Part shown: one piece after another, positions 13,109 to 25,634 of the stretch
Position numbering within the stretch: the stretch's first letter is position 1
How the letters are laid out: every line of letters begins with the position of its first letter
Source: Daphnia carinata
Taxonomy: Eukaryota > Arthropoda > Branchiopoda > Diplostraca > Daphniidae
Assembly (NCBI RefSeq): GCF_022539665.2
Contig: NC_081335.1
Location: forward strand, 3,844,001-3,908,000
Direction: 5' to 3'
Length of the DNA stretch: 64,000 nucleotides
Translations under genes and position numbers: made by a program
Notes under the pieces: model-generated
Seen by the model: the letters and a program-made list of their open reading frames with translations, nothing else
Database searches by the model: none
What the model was told of the DNA's origin: nothing

Positions 13109-16100
13109 TCATTTCTTCTTAGGTTTTTTTAACTTTCGGATATCTCCTTCCTGATTAGCCAGAGATCCTAACAACTCCTTGACTTTACGCTTACGTTGAG
13201 TGTCCCTGAAAATTAAAATAATTAGAAACTCGGTTGCTTTAAAATAAATAGTTTCATTGCTACATACTTATCAATCTGCTCTTTGAGCTTTTCTCTAGCG
13301 ATGAATGCATTGTCCTTGCGAATTTCTCGAATAGCGCCTTTCATCTCGCGCTTGATCTTGTGTTGGAGTTTATCCTGTTCCTGCTTTTCTTTGGATCCAA
13401 CTCTTTTCTTCCGCCCTTCGAAACTACAAAAAAACATAACAATATGAAAAAAATCTCGTAAACTAGAACAAAAGCAGCGTCCTTACTGGTCTTCAATGAC
13501 TGGTTCATATAGCCGTAATGGCTTTGGTTTTTTGGCTTCGTGAGTCAATCTTTTCCTCGGCTTTGTGGCCAAACGCTCCAGATTAGTTATTAGGTTTTTA
13601 ACAGATTCTTGTACTTGGCTATTGTATCGATCCATAGGAAGTCGACGTAAGCTTTCCAAAACAGGATCGTAGATATCTCTGGCGGATGGGAGTTCATTCC
13701 ACAAATTTAGGAAGTCAGCCAGCAGTCGGATAGTAACCCACAGAGCGGTAGCACGGAATTCGTCGTTGAAATCGCTTTCTATGAGTTTTAATCGGTCTGC
13801 AATTACTGACCTGACATGGGAATAATAATAAAATCAAAATACGTCTCTAAAACAACCAATGATTCGCTTACTTGGCGCCATCAGCCGTTAAAACAAGCAG
13901 CTGCGATTCAGGTCCTACCGGACGAAACGGGTGAACCAAATTATGGGCAGGTACATGAGACGGCCTGGGAATCGCCAGCTCGACAAGACCATGAAGGTAG
14001 TGAAGAACTTCTGGGATATAGCGTTTGCTGAGACCCACGTACTAAATTATGACAGTCAGTTAACGAGTGACAAGACCCTAAGACACGATTTAGCTTTGCC
14101 TTACCTCGTACGCTATTGTGCACAAACCAAGCCCCATATGAGCAATTTGAAGATTAGTGACGGGACTGGAGAGTGCCTCCATCAATACATGGAAGGCTGG
14201 TGTAGTGATTGGATGCCGGAAATCAGAAGCAGGGAAGATGAGGGCGGCCAGTTTGAGAAAAACCAGCTGGTTTAACAAGAATAATATATAAACACGGATA
14301 TTGTTGAAAATAAATTATGACACTAGTACCGTGGCAATAGATACGGGTCGTTTTTTACCAAGAGAAGACAATTCTTCTCGTTTTTCTTGAAGGACATCCA
14401 ACAATGTGGACGCAATATTGCTGGAAGGTACCAACTGTGTTAACTGGAACACAACAGGAACGACGTTGTGCAATAGTGACAAACTTTCGCCCGACGCTAT
14501 GTCATGGATGTACTGCATCAAGAAAGCAAAAACTTTCTCCATTTTGGCCTTGTTGGTACCGGTGAGAGCCGGATGATTAGACTTTATCATACGCTCGAGA
14601 ACAGTTCGCTGATCAGCGTCGCTAAATGACTGCAAAAGTTGGTGAAATTCTTCATATTCTTCCGGAACTAGAAAAACAAAATTTTACTGTATAAAAAGGA
14701 AACTGCAAGTTATTTTACAGGAAATCACCTTTGAAAACAAACGGTATTTCTCCAGTCTTTTTTTTCTTGGTTTGTCCATCTCCTTTCTCTTCCACCGACT
14801 TCGGCTTTGTTTCCACCTGCTCTTGTTCTTCATCGTCTTCATCCCCATGACTAGAGGCCAAATCCGAGAAACTGTCTTCTCCGTCTGAGTCACTTTCCTC
14901 TTCATCCTCTTCATCCTCTTCATCTTCATCTTCTCTTGAGTTTTCTTCTTCGTCTGCAGGCTCTGCTGATTCCTCGTTGTCATCCATCCCAAATGACAAA
15001 GTTTTCGTTTCAGGCTCAAATGGAACTAACGAAAAACTGATGGCAGAGAATACATTAATTCGGAGAAAATGAAATTCTGGATACGACGTTTTACCCGTCA
15101 TCTAGGTCATCGGCACTACGGTGTGGAACTACTTTAGTGTCACCTTCTCCTTTCATCCGTCTAAGGCGATCAGCTTCCAGCTTCTCCAACTTTTCTTTCT
15201 CAGATCTCGCAATTTCATCGGCACTTTTCAATTTATCGCCGGGTTTCACACGGGGATCAAATCGCAGTTCTCTTACGAGAATGTCATAAGCTGAATCAGG
15301 TAACTTGGGTGGAGGCTCTTCACTTTTCTTGGGAGTTTTAATTGCAGCAAGAACATCCAAGACATCCTTGAACTCCAAATCAAGTTTGTCAGTCAAATCG
15401 TCGGTTTCTTCTTTCTCTTTCTGTCGTTCTTCTTTGCGTTTTTTAGACTCGGCAATGAGGTTGTCAATCAAAGATTCTCGATTCTGCCGCGTTTCTTCCG
15501 ATTCGTCTCCCTTTTTTAAAACTCCACCTCCAAAGTGAGCATCAGACACAAAGGACTTTCCCAAGCGTTCTTCATCATCTTCATCATCATCACTCCTTGG
15601 GTCATCAAACTTTTCAATATCAGCTAAGGTTTGACCTCTATGGGTCAAAACTTCATCATCTCCCAATAAGAATTTTGATTTCTAAAGCAAAAAAGAACAA
15701 AATTTACAGTTTTTATTAGTCAGCATAGGCAAATTAAATTGACAACTTACTTTGTTCTGGCCCTTAATTTTTTCAGCAAGAAACCTCATTTCCATTTTAC
15801 CTTCAACAGAAAGGTTAGGATTTTTCTCCCCAAGTCGTTTGTCAATCATTTTGTTGGATTTGAATTTGTTCTTGTGTTCAAGTAACAATGTGTTCTTTCT
15901 TTTCTGCAGAGCCCTAGCTCGTGAGACCCCAGGTAAACCTCTTTCATGTTTCGTGGGCCTGCCAAGAACTTCAAATTTTTGCTTGTTTACTTTAACTTCA
16001 AATGGATTCAGCTTTTGAGGCAGGGATTTGGTAGATGTTTTCTCCTCTCCTTTTTTGACAGCTCCGTCTACTGGTTTAAGCTGATTTCTTTTGACATAAG

Positions 16101-16155
16101 GCTTCTTTTTCATGCCACCTTTACCACCACCAAACTTTGCATTAAATTTTCCCAT
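13109..16155 (-). CDS. NOP14: NOP14, nucleolar 40S ribosome biogenesis factor
   Basis: 848 aa, close to human NOP14 (857 aa). Exons, in transcript order: 16155-15751, 15681-15095, 15036-14729, 14667-14330, 14266-14105, 14041-13872, 13810-13487, 13423-13268, 13205-13109; the 2547 bp total is in frame. Family signatures are present from end to end: MGKFNAKFGGGK at the start, then NPFEVKVNKQKFEVLGR, GLPGVSRARALQKRKNTLL and KMEMRFLAEKIK. A very acidic central block follows (EDEDEEDEEDEEESDSDGED, around residue 360), and the basic C-terminus has IKREMKGAIREIRKDN and ends in KKPKKK. NOP14 is a component of the small-subunit processome needed for 18S rRNA maturation. Its 5' end faces GOT1 across about 700 bp, suggesting a shared bidirectional promoter. 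Confidence 0.95.
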
Positions 16156-16859
16156 TTTTCAGCTTAGATGAATGTCTTTTGAAGTGAAACAAGAATTGGT
16201 CAACTAAAAACTAAAAGGAACTGGCCAACATTTATGTTGGAAGTTCAACTTGCAATACTGGAACACGTGTTTACAACTTGTAGTTGTAATTTAGTTTAGT
16301 CTGCTAGCGTGTGAGAGATGATACTGTTTTTCTTTATGCGGCTGACCTACTAAATAAAGAAATGCATCTGACAAAATTTGAAGTTTTATTTTTTAAATTT
16401 GAGGAACATATTAAGGGGCCAAAAGCCAAGAAAAATCTCTTCTCACTGTTTTGGAAAGAAGAAAAGATTTACTTAATTATTTCAATTCGAGCTAAAGTAC
16501 GGTCAGGTAAGGCCTAGTCGCTAGAGGGTGTTTTTCTTTTCCACGAAAATAGCAGACAGCTGATGCGAAGAATAAGCTCTACCGTCAGCCATCACTGACA
16601 CGATCCTGCCCTTCTTCCCTGACGCGGTAAGATATGTAAAAAGTCTAAAAAATTTTTTGGCAATTGGCATACTATAATACCTTGGTTATAGTTATCTATT
16701 GGTTTATGATATACTGAATAACTGAGCATTGTCAAAATTGTATGTAATATAAATTAAAGGGGTGGTGAAGTCCAGTTGCAAAATAAGATATGAATATAGA
16801 CTCCTTATCTTCTGCAAATATTCCTTCATTTTACCACCTTTGTTTCTAAGCAGATAAAC
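16156..16859. promoter_or_regulatory. Intergenic interval between divergent NOP14 and GOT1
   Basis: Both genes start here and run apart. On the plus strand a 5' UTR exon of GOT1 probably ends at about 16625 (GACGCG, then GTAAGATA) and is joined to the acceptor TTCTAAGCAG at 16853, just before the ATG at 16860. No TATA box stands out, which is usual for housekeeping promoters. Confidence 0.45.
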
Positions 16860-18434
<1,575 letters not shown>

Positions 18435-18660
18435 ACCAAATTACCAAGTGCAAAAAGACGTAGTAAACCAGCAGTGCTGAACGTTTTACTTCGGGTGTTA
18501 TTTTTACTCATTTTTTTATATGTATAGTAGCAATATCGGTGTAAGTTCAATAATAAGGTAAATATAATTTATAGATTTAGGCCGAAATTGTATTCATTTT
18601 CGTTCTCATCACGGAGAAGGACCAACAGATGTAGGCCCTGTGATTCTAGATGATAGCACA

Positions 18661-18666
18661 TTTATT
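18661..18666 (-). terminator. Poly(A) signal of the inotocin gene
   Basis: Minus-strand AATAAA about 100 bp past the inotocin stop codon. The gene ends tail to tail with GOT1, whose stop codon is only 330 bp away from the inotocin stop. Confidence 0.55.
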
Positions 18667-18764
18667 TACTGTAGAAGTTTCATAATTTAATCATATGATT
18701 TACGATACAGTTAATGTCGGAGATCGATGGAGTTACGTCGCCTTGATCGGATACTAGATGCCAC

Positions 18765-19346
18765 TCAGCAAGCGAAGTTTTGTTTACATTGTCCTGTGAA
18801 TCGTTCCAATGTACATCGTGAAAAAAAGAAAGGAAAAGCGGAAAGCAAAGTTGGGTTACCAAGGGAACAACAAAGTCGATCCGCCACGCAGATACCATCA
18901 AGCTTATCACCATTTAAGCTGCATGGAGCAGACTTGAAATAGATTTGCCAAAAACGTTCATCACATGATCGAGATGACTTTAAATTGGTTAACAAGCAAA
19001 TGTTAGTCTCATTAGTTTTAAAGAAACATCCAAAGTCCGATCCGCAGCATAAATTTGCTCCAAAGCAAGTTCCTTTTCCTCCCGGGCCACAGGAAGCACA
19101 CTTTGGGAACGAAATAAGAGTCAAAACTAGATCTGTGGTTTAACTAGATGGAAGAAGAATTACCTGATGTGACAACAATGGCTGTTCTTCAGCCACCCCT
19201 TGAAAACTTGAAGGATCTTCTGATGCATGACCGGAGCGTTTGCCTCCTGGTGGGCAATTTGTAATGAAACAAGGTTTTGCCGCCGATGGCATTGTCATTT
19301 CCAAAATGGAGAACGCGATCAAGCAGAGAGTCCATAAAGCCGCCAT
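18765..19346 (-). CDS. Inotocin (vasopressin/oxytocin-like) neurophysin precursor
   Basis: 150-aa neuropeptide prepropeptide. Exons, in transcript order: 19346-19164, 19100-18860, 18793-18765; the 453 bp total is in frame. A hydrophobic signal peptide (MAALWTLCLIAFSILEM) is followed at residues 26-34 by the nonapeptide CFITNCPPG and then GKR, giving an amidation glycine and a dibasic cleavage site. After a 24-residue linker, exon 2 starts the neurophysin domain at residue 62 (CASCGPGGKGTCFGANLCCG). It has 14 cysteines, the number expected for a neurophysin. The two spacings between the eighth and tenth cysteines are longer than in vertebrate neurophysins (13 and 10 residues against about 6 and 5). 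An in-frame upstream ATG at 19412 exists; 19346 was chosen because it begins a compact signal peptide and has A at -3 and G at +4. The mature peptide should act through a vasopressin-type GPCR. Confidence 0.93.
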
Positions 19347-20104
19347 AATTAAAACTATGTATTTTGTTTTCACACAAGTTGATGAAAATAGCTTGAACTT
19401 GATTATTGGCAACGTTGTTAGACAGTGTGAAAGACGTGCAGTCTTGTACTATTTGGCGGATGTCTGGTTAAAGTGGAACGAAACCGTCCAGCATTTATAC
19501 CCGTTTTGTTATTTTGCGACAATGTGCTCTTGCGCGACCTTCGGTTGAAGAAGTGCACGTCTCTCCATATTCTTAAGCTTATTTTAGCATCCAAACTGAC
19601 CTTACTAGGTTGACTCGTCAGAAGTCGACTCTTACAGTTTGTTTTCATAGTAAACAACGGTGACACGAGCGTTTGTTTAATTCACTTTGGGCTGATTGCT
19701 TCGCTCCTACGGAAAGCTGAAGAGGGTTCTCCACTTATCTCCCCAAAGGTAACCACTTTTGCCTATGAAAACAGTCACCTTAATTTGTATGTTGTTAAGT
19801 CTTACTTAACTTGAATAATGTTTGGTGTTCAATCAATTTAATTTGAAATCTCTGTCGTGGAGTCTATATTTGTTACTAGAGTGTAAAATGTATCAAAATA
19901 AGCAAGGTCCAACAGTAGAACACTATTGACAGAACAAGGTTTTCAGCATATGTGGGCAAGGGCAATAGTGTTGCATGCATCATTCATTGCCTCCATGTGC
20001 TTTTCAAATAGTTTAGGACCTAAGCTACAGTTCAAATGATCTAGCACATGACTGCTCCTACAAAGAATACTTTTTAAATTCATTTGAACTACGCAAATTA
20101 CGAA
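19347..20104. other. Inotocin upstream region and 3' flank of the ionotropic receptor
   Basis: No gene recognised. It must contain the inotocin promoter on its left and the 3' UTR of the minus-strand ionotropic receptor on its right. No clear core promoter motif was identified. Confidence 0.35.
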
Positions 20105-21868
20105 TCAACATGTCTGTTTTACGTTACTGTTTTTTCCCATTTCATCTTCGTGATGGATCTTTCTCGTTAGTCTGTAGGATGCAAAAATTTCGAGCAGAAA
20201 GGTTAAAAGAGATAATCCAACTCCAATAGCGAGAAGTGCAAAAGCACTTGAAAGGTCTAGAGATGTCAAGGAAGTCACCCGACCTCTTGGTTTTGTTTTG
20301 CCCAACATACATTTGTCGACGTTGGGCGTATACTTCTTTAGCCAGTTGAGAAGCAGACCACTTTCCTTCAAATATTGCAAACTGCGAAAAAATAGGTCGA
20401 ACAGTTACATACAAGTTTTAGTTTTTGTTCAACATACTTTAAAAAATCAATGAGCAATACCCATGATTAATGATCCAGTTTTTCCGTCCTTGCTTGGGGA
20501 AGCCACTAGAGTAGTATTCGATAAACGGGACCGGATCCGATGAAGTCATACGACATTTGCCGTGGGTTTTCATGTCCGTGGCCATGAAATATTTTACTTG
20601 AGAGCGATTCTTTAAAAAGAAAAGGAAAAAGTGAGCATATCTACTTTACTATTTCTTTTGTTTTTGTTTTCGATAACCTACCGTAAAATGAGTAGCTCGT
20701 CGTTCTAAAACGTTCTGCAGTGCAGCCAGGGCGTTTCCTTTGGTAAGAAATTGCGGATTTTTACGGAGGGAATCGCCAATGATTTTGTTTGGTCCAGAAG
20801 TGGCCTTCTGAATAAGAATTGCGGTGAGACAAAGAATTTATACGGGAACCAAATTGAATATGATTGTTTAACACTACTAAAAACATACGAGCCTTTCCTA
20901 GTTCAAAATTCACTGTCATTTGCATATCATGCCTGGCTGCTAATTCAGCAAAGGTGTTCACAATTGGTTTCAGTTTGGGCACCGTTAGGTAGGACACCAA
21001 AGTTCCTGTGTAAGCGTTAACCAGGACCACCATAGTCAAACACCACAAACCTAACATCAAACGGAAGGGAAATCCTGTTTTGGGGGAAGCGTAGTTACCT
21101 TTAGGGAAGCAAATAAATCTCATCGAAACTGAAATAAAACAATTTTCCACTACGTCTTTACCTTGTGCCGTAATGACTGTCATAACAAAAATTACATGAT
21201 CGCTAACTGCATTCATGAAACTTGTCTTTTTCGAGATTTGCTGATGACGGAAATGTGTTAATACAGTCATAAAAACAAATATTACACCAGTCGAAATGAG
21301 GACTAAAAACCAAACCTGATAAAAAAAATTATTTGCCAACAGGAAATTCAATTTCTAAACAAATGCATGCAGTTGTTGAAAAGGGTCTTATGCAAGCAGT
21401 AAGGTGACTCTCCTCCTCGGGCCACGGTTGTAGTAGATGATAATCCTCTACTGTAAGAGGAATAGAAAAATCTATTAGTTGCAAAAATAACGGTGTGATG
21501 ACAAAGGGAAATTGCGCAATGTCAATTTCCTGCAAAAGAAAGCAAATTTTTGGGTTTTATTGATCAACGAATTTGTTTTGCTAATTTTCTCGCAAGTTAA
21601 AACACCAAGCTGCTTCATTAGTTGTTTGACGAGCAGAGGAACTATTCCTAATTTGACTACATCCGATTCATTTACAGGTACGTAAACTAATCTTTTGTTT
21701 TCGGGAAATTAACAATTGTTAGAAAGTTTTTTAACTTTTGAAATAGTAAATTCGAAGCTCACTTCATTCGAAACTGTCCGGATAACCAGTTAACAATATC
21801 GTTGCAAATTCCGTAATAGGAGTAGTTTCCTGGCGTTGTTTCTATGGCGGAAAGACATGGGGGGGGTA
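20105..21868 (-). CDS. Divergent ionotropic receptor (iGluR-like chemoreceptor); first exon unresolved
   Basis: Ligand-gated channel of the IR family. Exons, in transcript order: 21868-21763, 21691-21604, 21529-21371, 21315-21162, 21098-20878, 20807-20682, 20609-20461, 20381-20105. S1 includes YYGICNDIVNWLSGQF and GEIDIAQFPFVITP...IDFSIP. TM1 follows (VWFLVLISTGVIFVF), then a pore region, TM3 (LWCLTMVVLVNAYTGTLVSYL), S2 (TSGPNKIIGDSLRKN) and TM4 (FALLAIGVGLSLLTFLLEI). In S1 the iGluR glutamate-binding arginine position (ITxxR) reads ITPLF, so glutamate binding is unlikely. A first exon in 21926-22139 must end in phase 1, and no candidate fits cleanly. The junction 21371/21315 keeps frame only with a GC donor (ACT, then GCATGC). 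Either a chemosensory receptor or a decaying copy is possible. Confidence 0.78.
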
Positions 21869-21925
21869 CTAAATGGCAAAATGTATGTTTTTGAATATTG
21901 GTAGGCTGTAACTAGTTTCCTAAAC

Positions 21926-22139
21926 ATCAAATTAAACTATTAATTATAATACATGGAACGCCGCTGCCCGCACCGGTTGGCCATGAAGACCTTGTCTCTC
22001 TGCCTTGAGTAACAAACTCGCGGAAGTGTATGGATTGTTTAACACTATTTTTGATAAAAGGAGATCTAGAGCAAAGATGCGAACGAACGATGCCACTGAA
22101 TTTAACATTGCAATGACCATGTCTCTCTTTAAAGTTCAC
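21926..22139 (-). CDS. Possible first exon (signal peptide) of the ionotropic receptor
   Basis: From the ATG at 22108 the frame reads MLNSVASFVRIFALDLLLSK, a plausible secretion signal, and ends with HGQPVRAAAFH before a GTATTA donor-like site near 21952. That junction is phase 0, whereas the next exon needs phase 1. A second overlapping frame, starting at 22139, ends in the correct phase but lacks a signal peptide. The exon is therefore only tentative. Confidence 0.3.
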
Positions 22140-23390
22140 TTCTTATATAGCTGGCATTGCCGTAAGTCCTATTCAGCTAACGTCTTTTTGTTGTCTTGTT
22201 TGCTTTGCTTCATTTTTTGATAAGCCAAGAAATCGAAGCTAAATCTGTAGTCGGTCGTGTGTCAGTATGGGCTGGATATTTCGGGACCCTAGCCAGTCAA
22301 CGTCTATAGTTTGCGTCATCAAATGATGCGCTTATAGAAGAAGAATGGTCGATTTTTTGTGCTGATTCGCTGGATGGGGCTAAATGTTTGATGTATCAAT
22401 TTAGGGAAGCTCTACAAGAGATTTCAAGACGTTTATTAAGGTTTTCTTTTTTCGCTTTTCAAGATGCTAGGCTGTGTATACCTTTCTGAACGGCGGGACA
22501 CGCCTAGCTAATTCAATAACCAAACAATTTAAGTTTAAAAGAGCCTCTATTGCAGTAACGCAATTGTAGGTAGTTTGAGAGCGGTTGTTTTCCGCTTATA
22601 GCTTTCACTTCAAATATTCACATAACTAAAAATCATTCTGAGCCATGTATTACAAAAAGCGAAAAAAGAATCTTGAAACGGCCGTCTTCGCATTGGAGAA
22701 ATCAAATGTACCTACATACACCACGTTTATCTATGGCTATGTTAGTTGTGCCACTACTACCCTTGCTACCACGATGGGAAAAAGAAAATTCAGTATGATC
22801 CTATAGACGTAGAAAAGCCAGATGTCGCCTCTAATGCCATACCATTTTCAAAATATCGTTCATTTGATTTCTTTAGTTGCTTGTTTTTCGGCTATTCTTG
22901 GTTTGTAAGTTATCCATATGGGACTATTGTTTGTGTCCTGTGTGAGACTAATCATGAGCTACAAAGCCATTTCAAAATTACTAATTATCGGTCGGCTTAA
23001 TTAGGTGATACAGGGCTATGGGGCATAGACCATCCCGTTTCCGAGGATTTCTAACCTGATTTACGAAACCGCAACCATTTCAATTGATGTAAGAAGTTGG
23101 AGGAAGGGTAACATCTAGTCTATTTTTCTCCAAAAAGTTTACATTTTAATCAGAAATGAATTAGTTAAGATTTTAATTATGAATAAACTACTAGACAGTG
23201 CTTCCAGCACACTAACCCACTTCAAGGTTCTTTTTCAACAATTTTAGGTCCTAATCAAGTATGTCCAAATATCACAATGGGAAAGATTATGTTTCAGATC
23301 TATAAAGACAATTTCTCAAGTTTTTACTATAGCTTTATTCCTAGTTGACAAACCATAATTTACAAAATACAGCTTCACATGAAACAGTGT
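22140..23390. other. Intergenic stretch, nothing recognised
   Basis: AT-rich sequence without a supportable coding region, RNA gene or repeat. An 84-codon open frame at 22746-23000 on the plus strand has no recognisable domain and no convincing splice or promoter context. It probably holds the promoter of the ionotropic receptor at its left end and the 3' UTR of MIC13 at its right end. Confidence 0.4.
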
Positions 23391-23855
23391 TTAGTTCAGG
23401 AGCTTCTTGGCTTCTTCTGGTAATGTGTCAAGAAATGCCACTGCTTTAATAACCCCATTATTCCATCTGACAGCGAGCGGAACATAGTTTGGGTCTGACC
23501 AGATTCTCATCTGTAAGTAGAAGGTCAGTAAATGTTTGTGGTACTTCTATGTTCAGATAATGTATACCTTCTCTAAAACTGCCGTCAGTTTATCCTCCTG
23601 ATCTTTTGAGATGACAATTTCTTTTCCGGGCAGGATTTCCTCGACATTTTTGTAAAACAAGAAGGTTTCCTCCTGTGTACCCCAGAGTCCTTCTTGAGTT
23701 GTGACATACACGGCGGTAGCAGGAATACCGACACGAATGGAAAGCCTATGAAAGAAAATAGGGAATTCATGATACGTAGGACGATTTCAAATTTTAATAA
23801 GATAACAATTAAATTTTAATACTAACTTGAAGAGTTTCCACAGCTTGCTCGCCAT
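23391..23855 (-). CDS. MIC13: MICOS complex subunit MIC13 (QIL1)
   Basis: 108 aa (human MIC13 118 aa). Exons, in transcript order: 23855-23827, 23745-23568, 23510-23391; the 327 bp total is in frame. After a short basic N-terminus (MASKLWKLFK) comes a moderately hydrophobic inner-membrane segment (IRVGIPATAVYVTTQEGLWG). The Gly-rich VTTQEGLWG stretch is typical of the family, and the C-terminus contains VPLAVRWNNGVIKAV. MIC13 bridges the MIC10 and MIC60 parts of the MICOS complex at mitochondrial crista junctions. Recognition rests on the membrane-segment pattern, length and the WN-Gly-V motif; it is a short protein, so confidence is a little lower than for the long genes. Confidence 0.8.
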
Positions 23856-24738
23856 ATTGCCTGTTTACACCTTTACAACATTGCCCAGTCGGTCGCTTGG
23901 GGCAGATAAAAAAAGGATACGCCTACTAAAATCAAATGGCATGAAAAACTTTTTCCATTTCATTTCTTCGAAAACATCTTATCGATGAAAAACGTGAAGT
24001 TTTATCTCTGAGTAATAAAGGAATATCTCGTGCTGTCACTGAAGTGTTAAACTAGTGTTCAACGATTGCGAACTTAAATTTTTTTCTGTTGATTTTTATC
24101 GACGCTTTCGTTGCCTAGAAAGAGCCATTAAAATACAACACTCGTCTGCACCGCCAACTGTGACACATTTCGGTATTCCAATTCCGGCTTCGGCCAGAAA
24201 TTTTTATTAGCTGTAATACTCGAACTTAAATTGTCTTGGGGCTATTGCGCTCTACTTGTGTATCGTCGAGGTTGGGCGTACCGTTTTAATCGGCCATACA
24301 AGACCATTCTAAACCCGAAAAGTACGACTTATTATGTACGTTTGTTGTCTGCATAACCTTCTTAGTCCAGTGAGCATATTGTTGGTAGTGTCATGGATAA
24401 AGTTTTTAATTACTGTTAGTTTATATTTTATGTGAAAGATTCTTGAAGTAGCCATTACGCTCAAGTGGTAACATTCAATGGATGAGGTTCTTTTAAGCTT
24501 CATTTTTGTTTGAGAGCTCAGCAGCTGTTGACATTCCTTTGAAAGTTAATGTATTGTAAGCAAATAAAGTCTCAAGTGAATAACAAAACAGGTTAATTAT
24601 AGAACTGTGTAAAAACTTTGATTTCATGCACATGCTAATGGTATCTTTCTGTTTTTATTTTGTTTATAGGGCACACACATCACATTCTAAATGACAGTTG
24701 CCGTCTTGATCTCATGAGGATTATTAGAAAGGTGTTTG

Positions 24739-25185
24739 ATGTCTAGTCAAAGAGCTTACTCCCTGCACGGACACAGATACAGTTCTACTGTGTTGCCCTT
24801 TAATCACCGGCAGTCAAGGGAAAGAATGGCTGGTGGAGATATCTGGGTTCAATGGTTTACTTGCTGTGTGACTCAACAACCTCCTCCGGTAAGTTGTGAA
24901 TGACATAATTTATTCCCAGTTTTATTTAAGTTTCAACATAATCATACTGTTGGTTACTTAAACAAAACAAAATAGCGGAGACGAAGACCACCGATTGATC
25001 GTTCCATGATCGGTTTGCCGCAAAATTTTCAACATACTGCTCACATAGGCTCAAGCGACGTGGCAATGGGTACGAGGCATCTAGTAGCATTGCAGAACCA
25101 CATGCAAAGTAAAGGAGGATACGATACAGCCGTACCTTTTGAAGACACTGCTTCCAGGCAAGCGCCCACGGTGACTGTAACATGA
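24739..25185 (+). CDS. CDC42 small effector protein (CRIB-domain, Spec/CDC42SE)
   Basis: Exons 24739-24888 and 24976-25185 give an open frame of 119 aa. The better start is probably the in-frame ATG at 24826 (context AGAATGG), giving 89 aa (MAGGDIWVQWFTCCVTQQPP), because CDC42SE proteins are about 80 aa with two palmitoylated cysteines close to the N-terminus. The CRIB motif is clear: RRRRPPIDRSMIGLPQNFQH, then TAHIGS. These proteins bind GTP-loaded CDC42 and act on cortical actin at the plasma membrane. A 5' UTR acceptor lies at about 24669 (TTTATAG), and a short upstream ORF (ATG at 24691, eight codons) precedes both candidate starts. The 3' end is tail to tail with LEO1. Confidence 0.85.
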
Positions 25186-25634
25186 TGATGTCCTCAAGTT
25201 CTCTGAAAGTATGGTCTTGGATTCCTTCGTCTCTTGTACATTACGAAAGCCTTGAACACTAATCTAACTCGTTGACCAGATATTCTTTTTTTCTCGACAG
25301 ATAATGATACTCCATTTAATACTAAGTGCAATTCTGTACAGCCAATTACTTGACAGTATCGCCTATCATTGTTTTACGCCTATTAATTCGACATTGTCTT
25401 ATACAATTCAAAGCTTTGACTACTCCCATTTCCGTTTCAATTTTCCCAGCTTTGCCATATATCATAAAATAACGAACTGATTGTCGACCAGAATTACTAT
25501 TATTTTGAACATGTGAAAACGAATGTATTCCGCCCCTCCGCACACAAGTCTAGCCCAAAAATTTGGACAAAAAATCAATTAAAAGAAAAGCAACTGAAAA
25601 ATACACAACAAACAAATTGCATCCCTTCGTTGGG

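Noticed and set aside
22746-23000. 84-codon plus-strand open frame
   Set aside because: No domain, no promoter and no splice context; AT-rich background.
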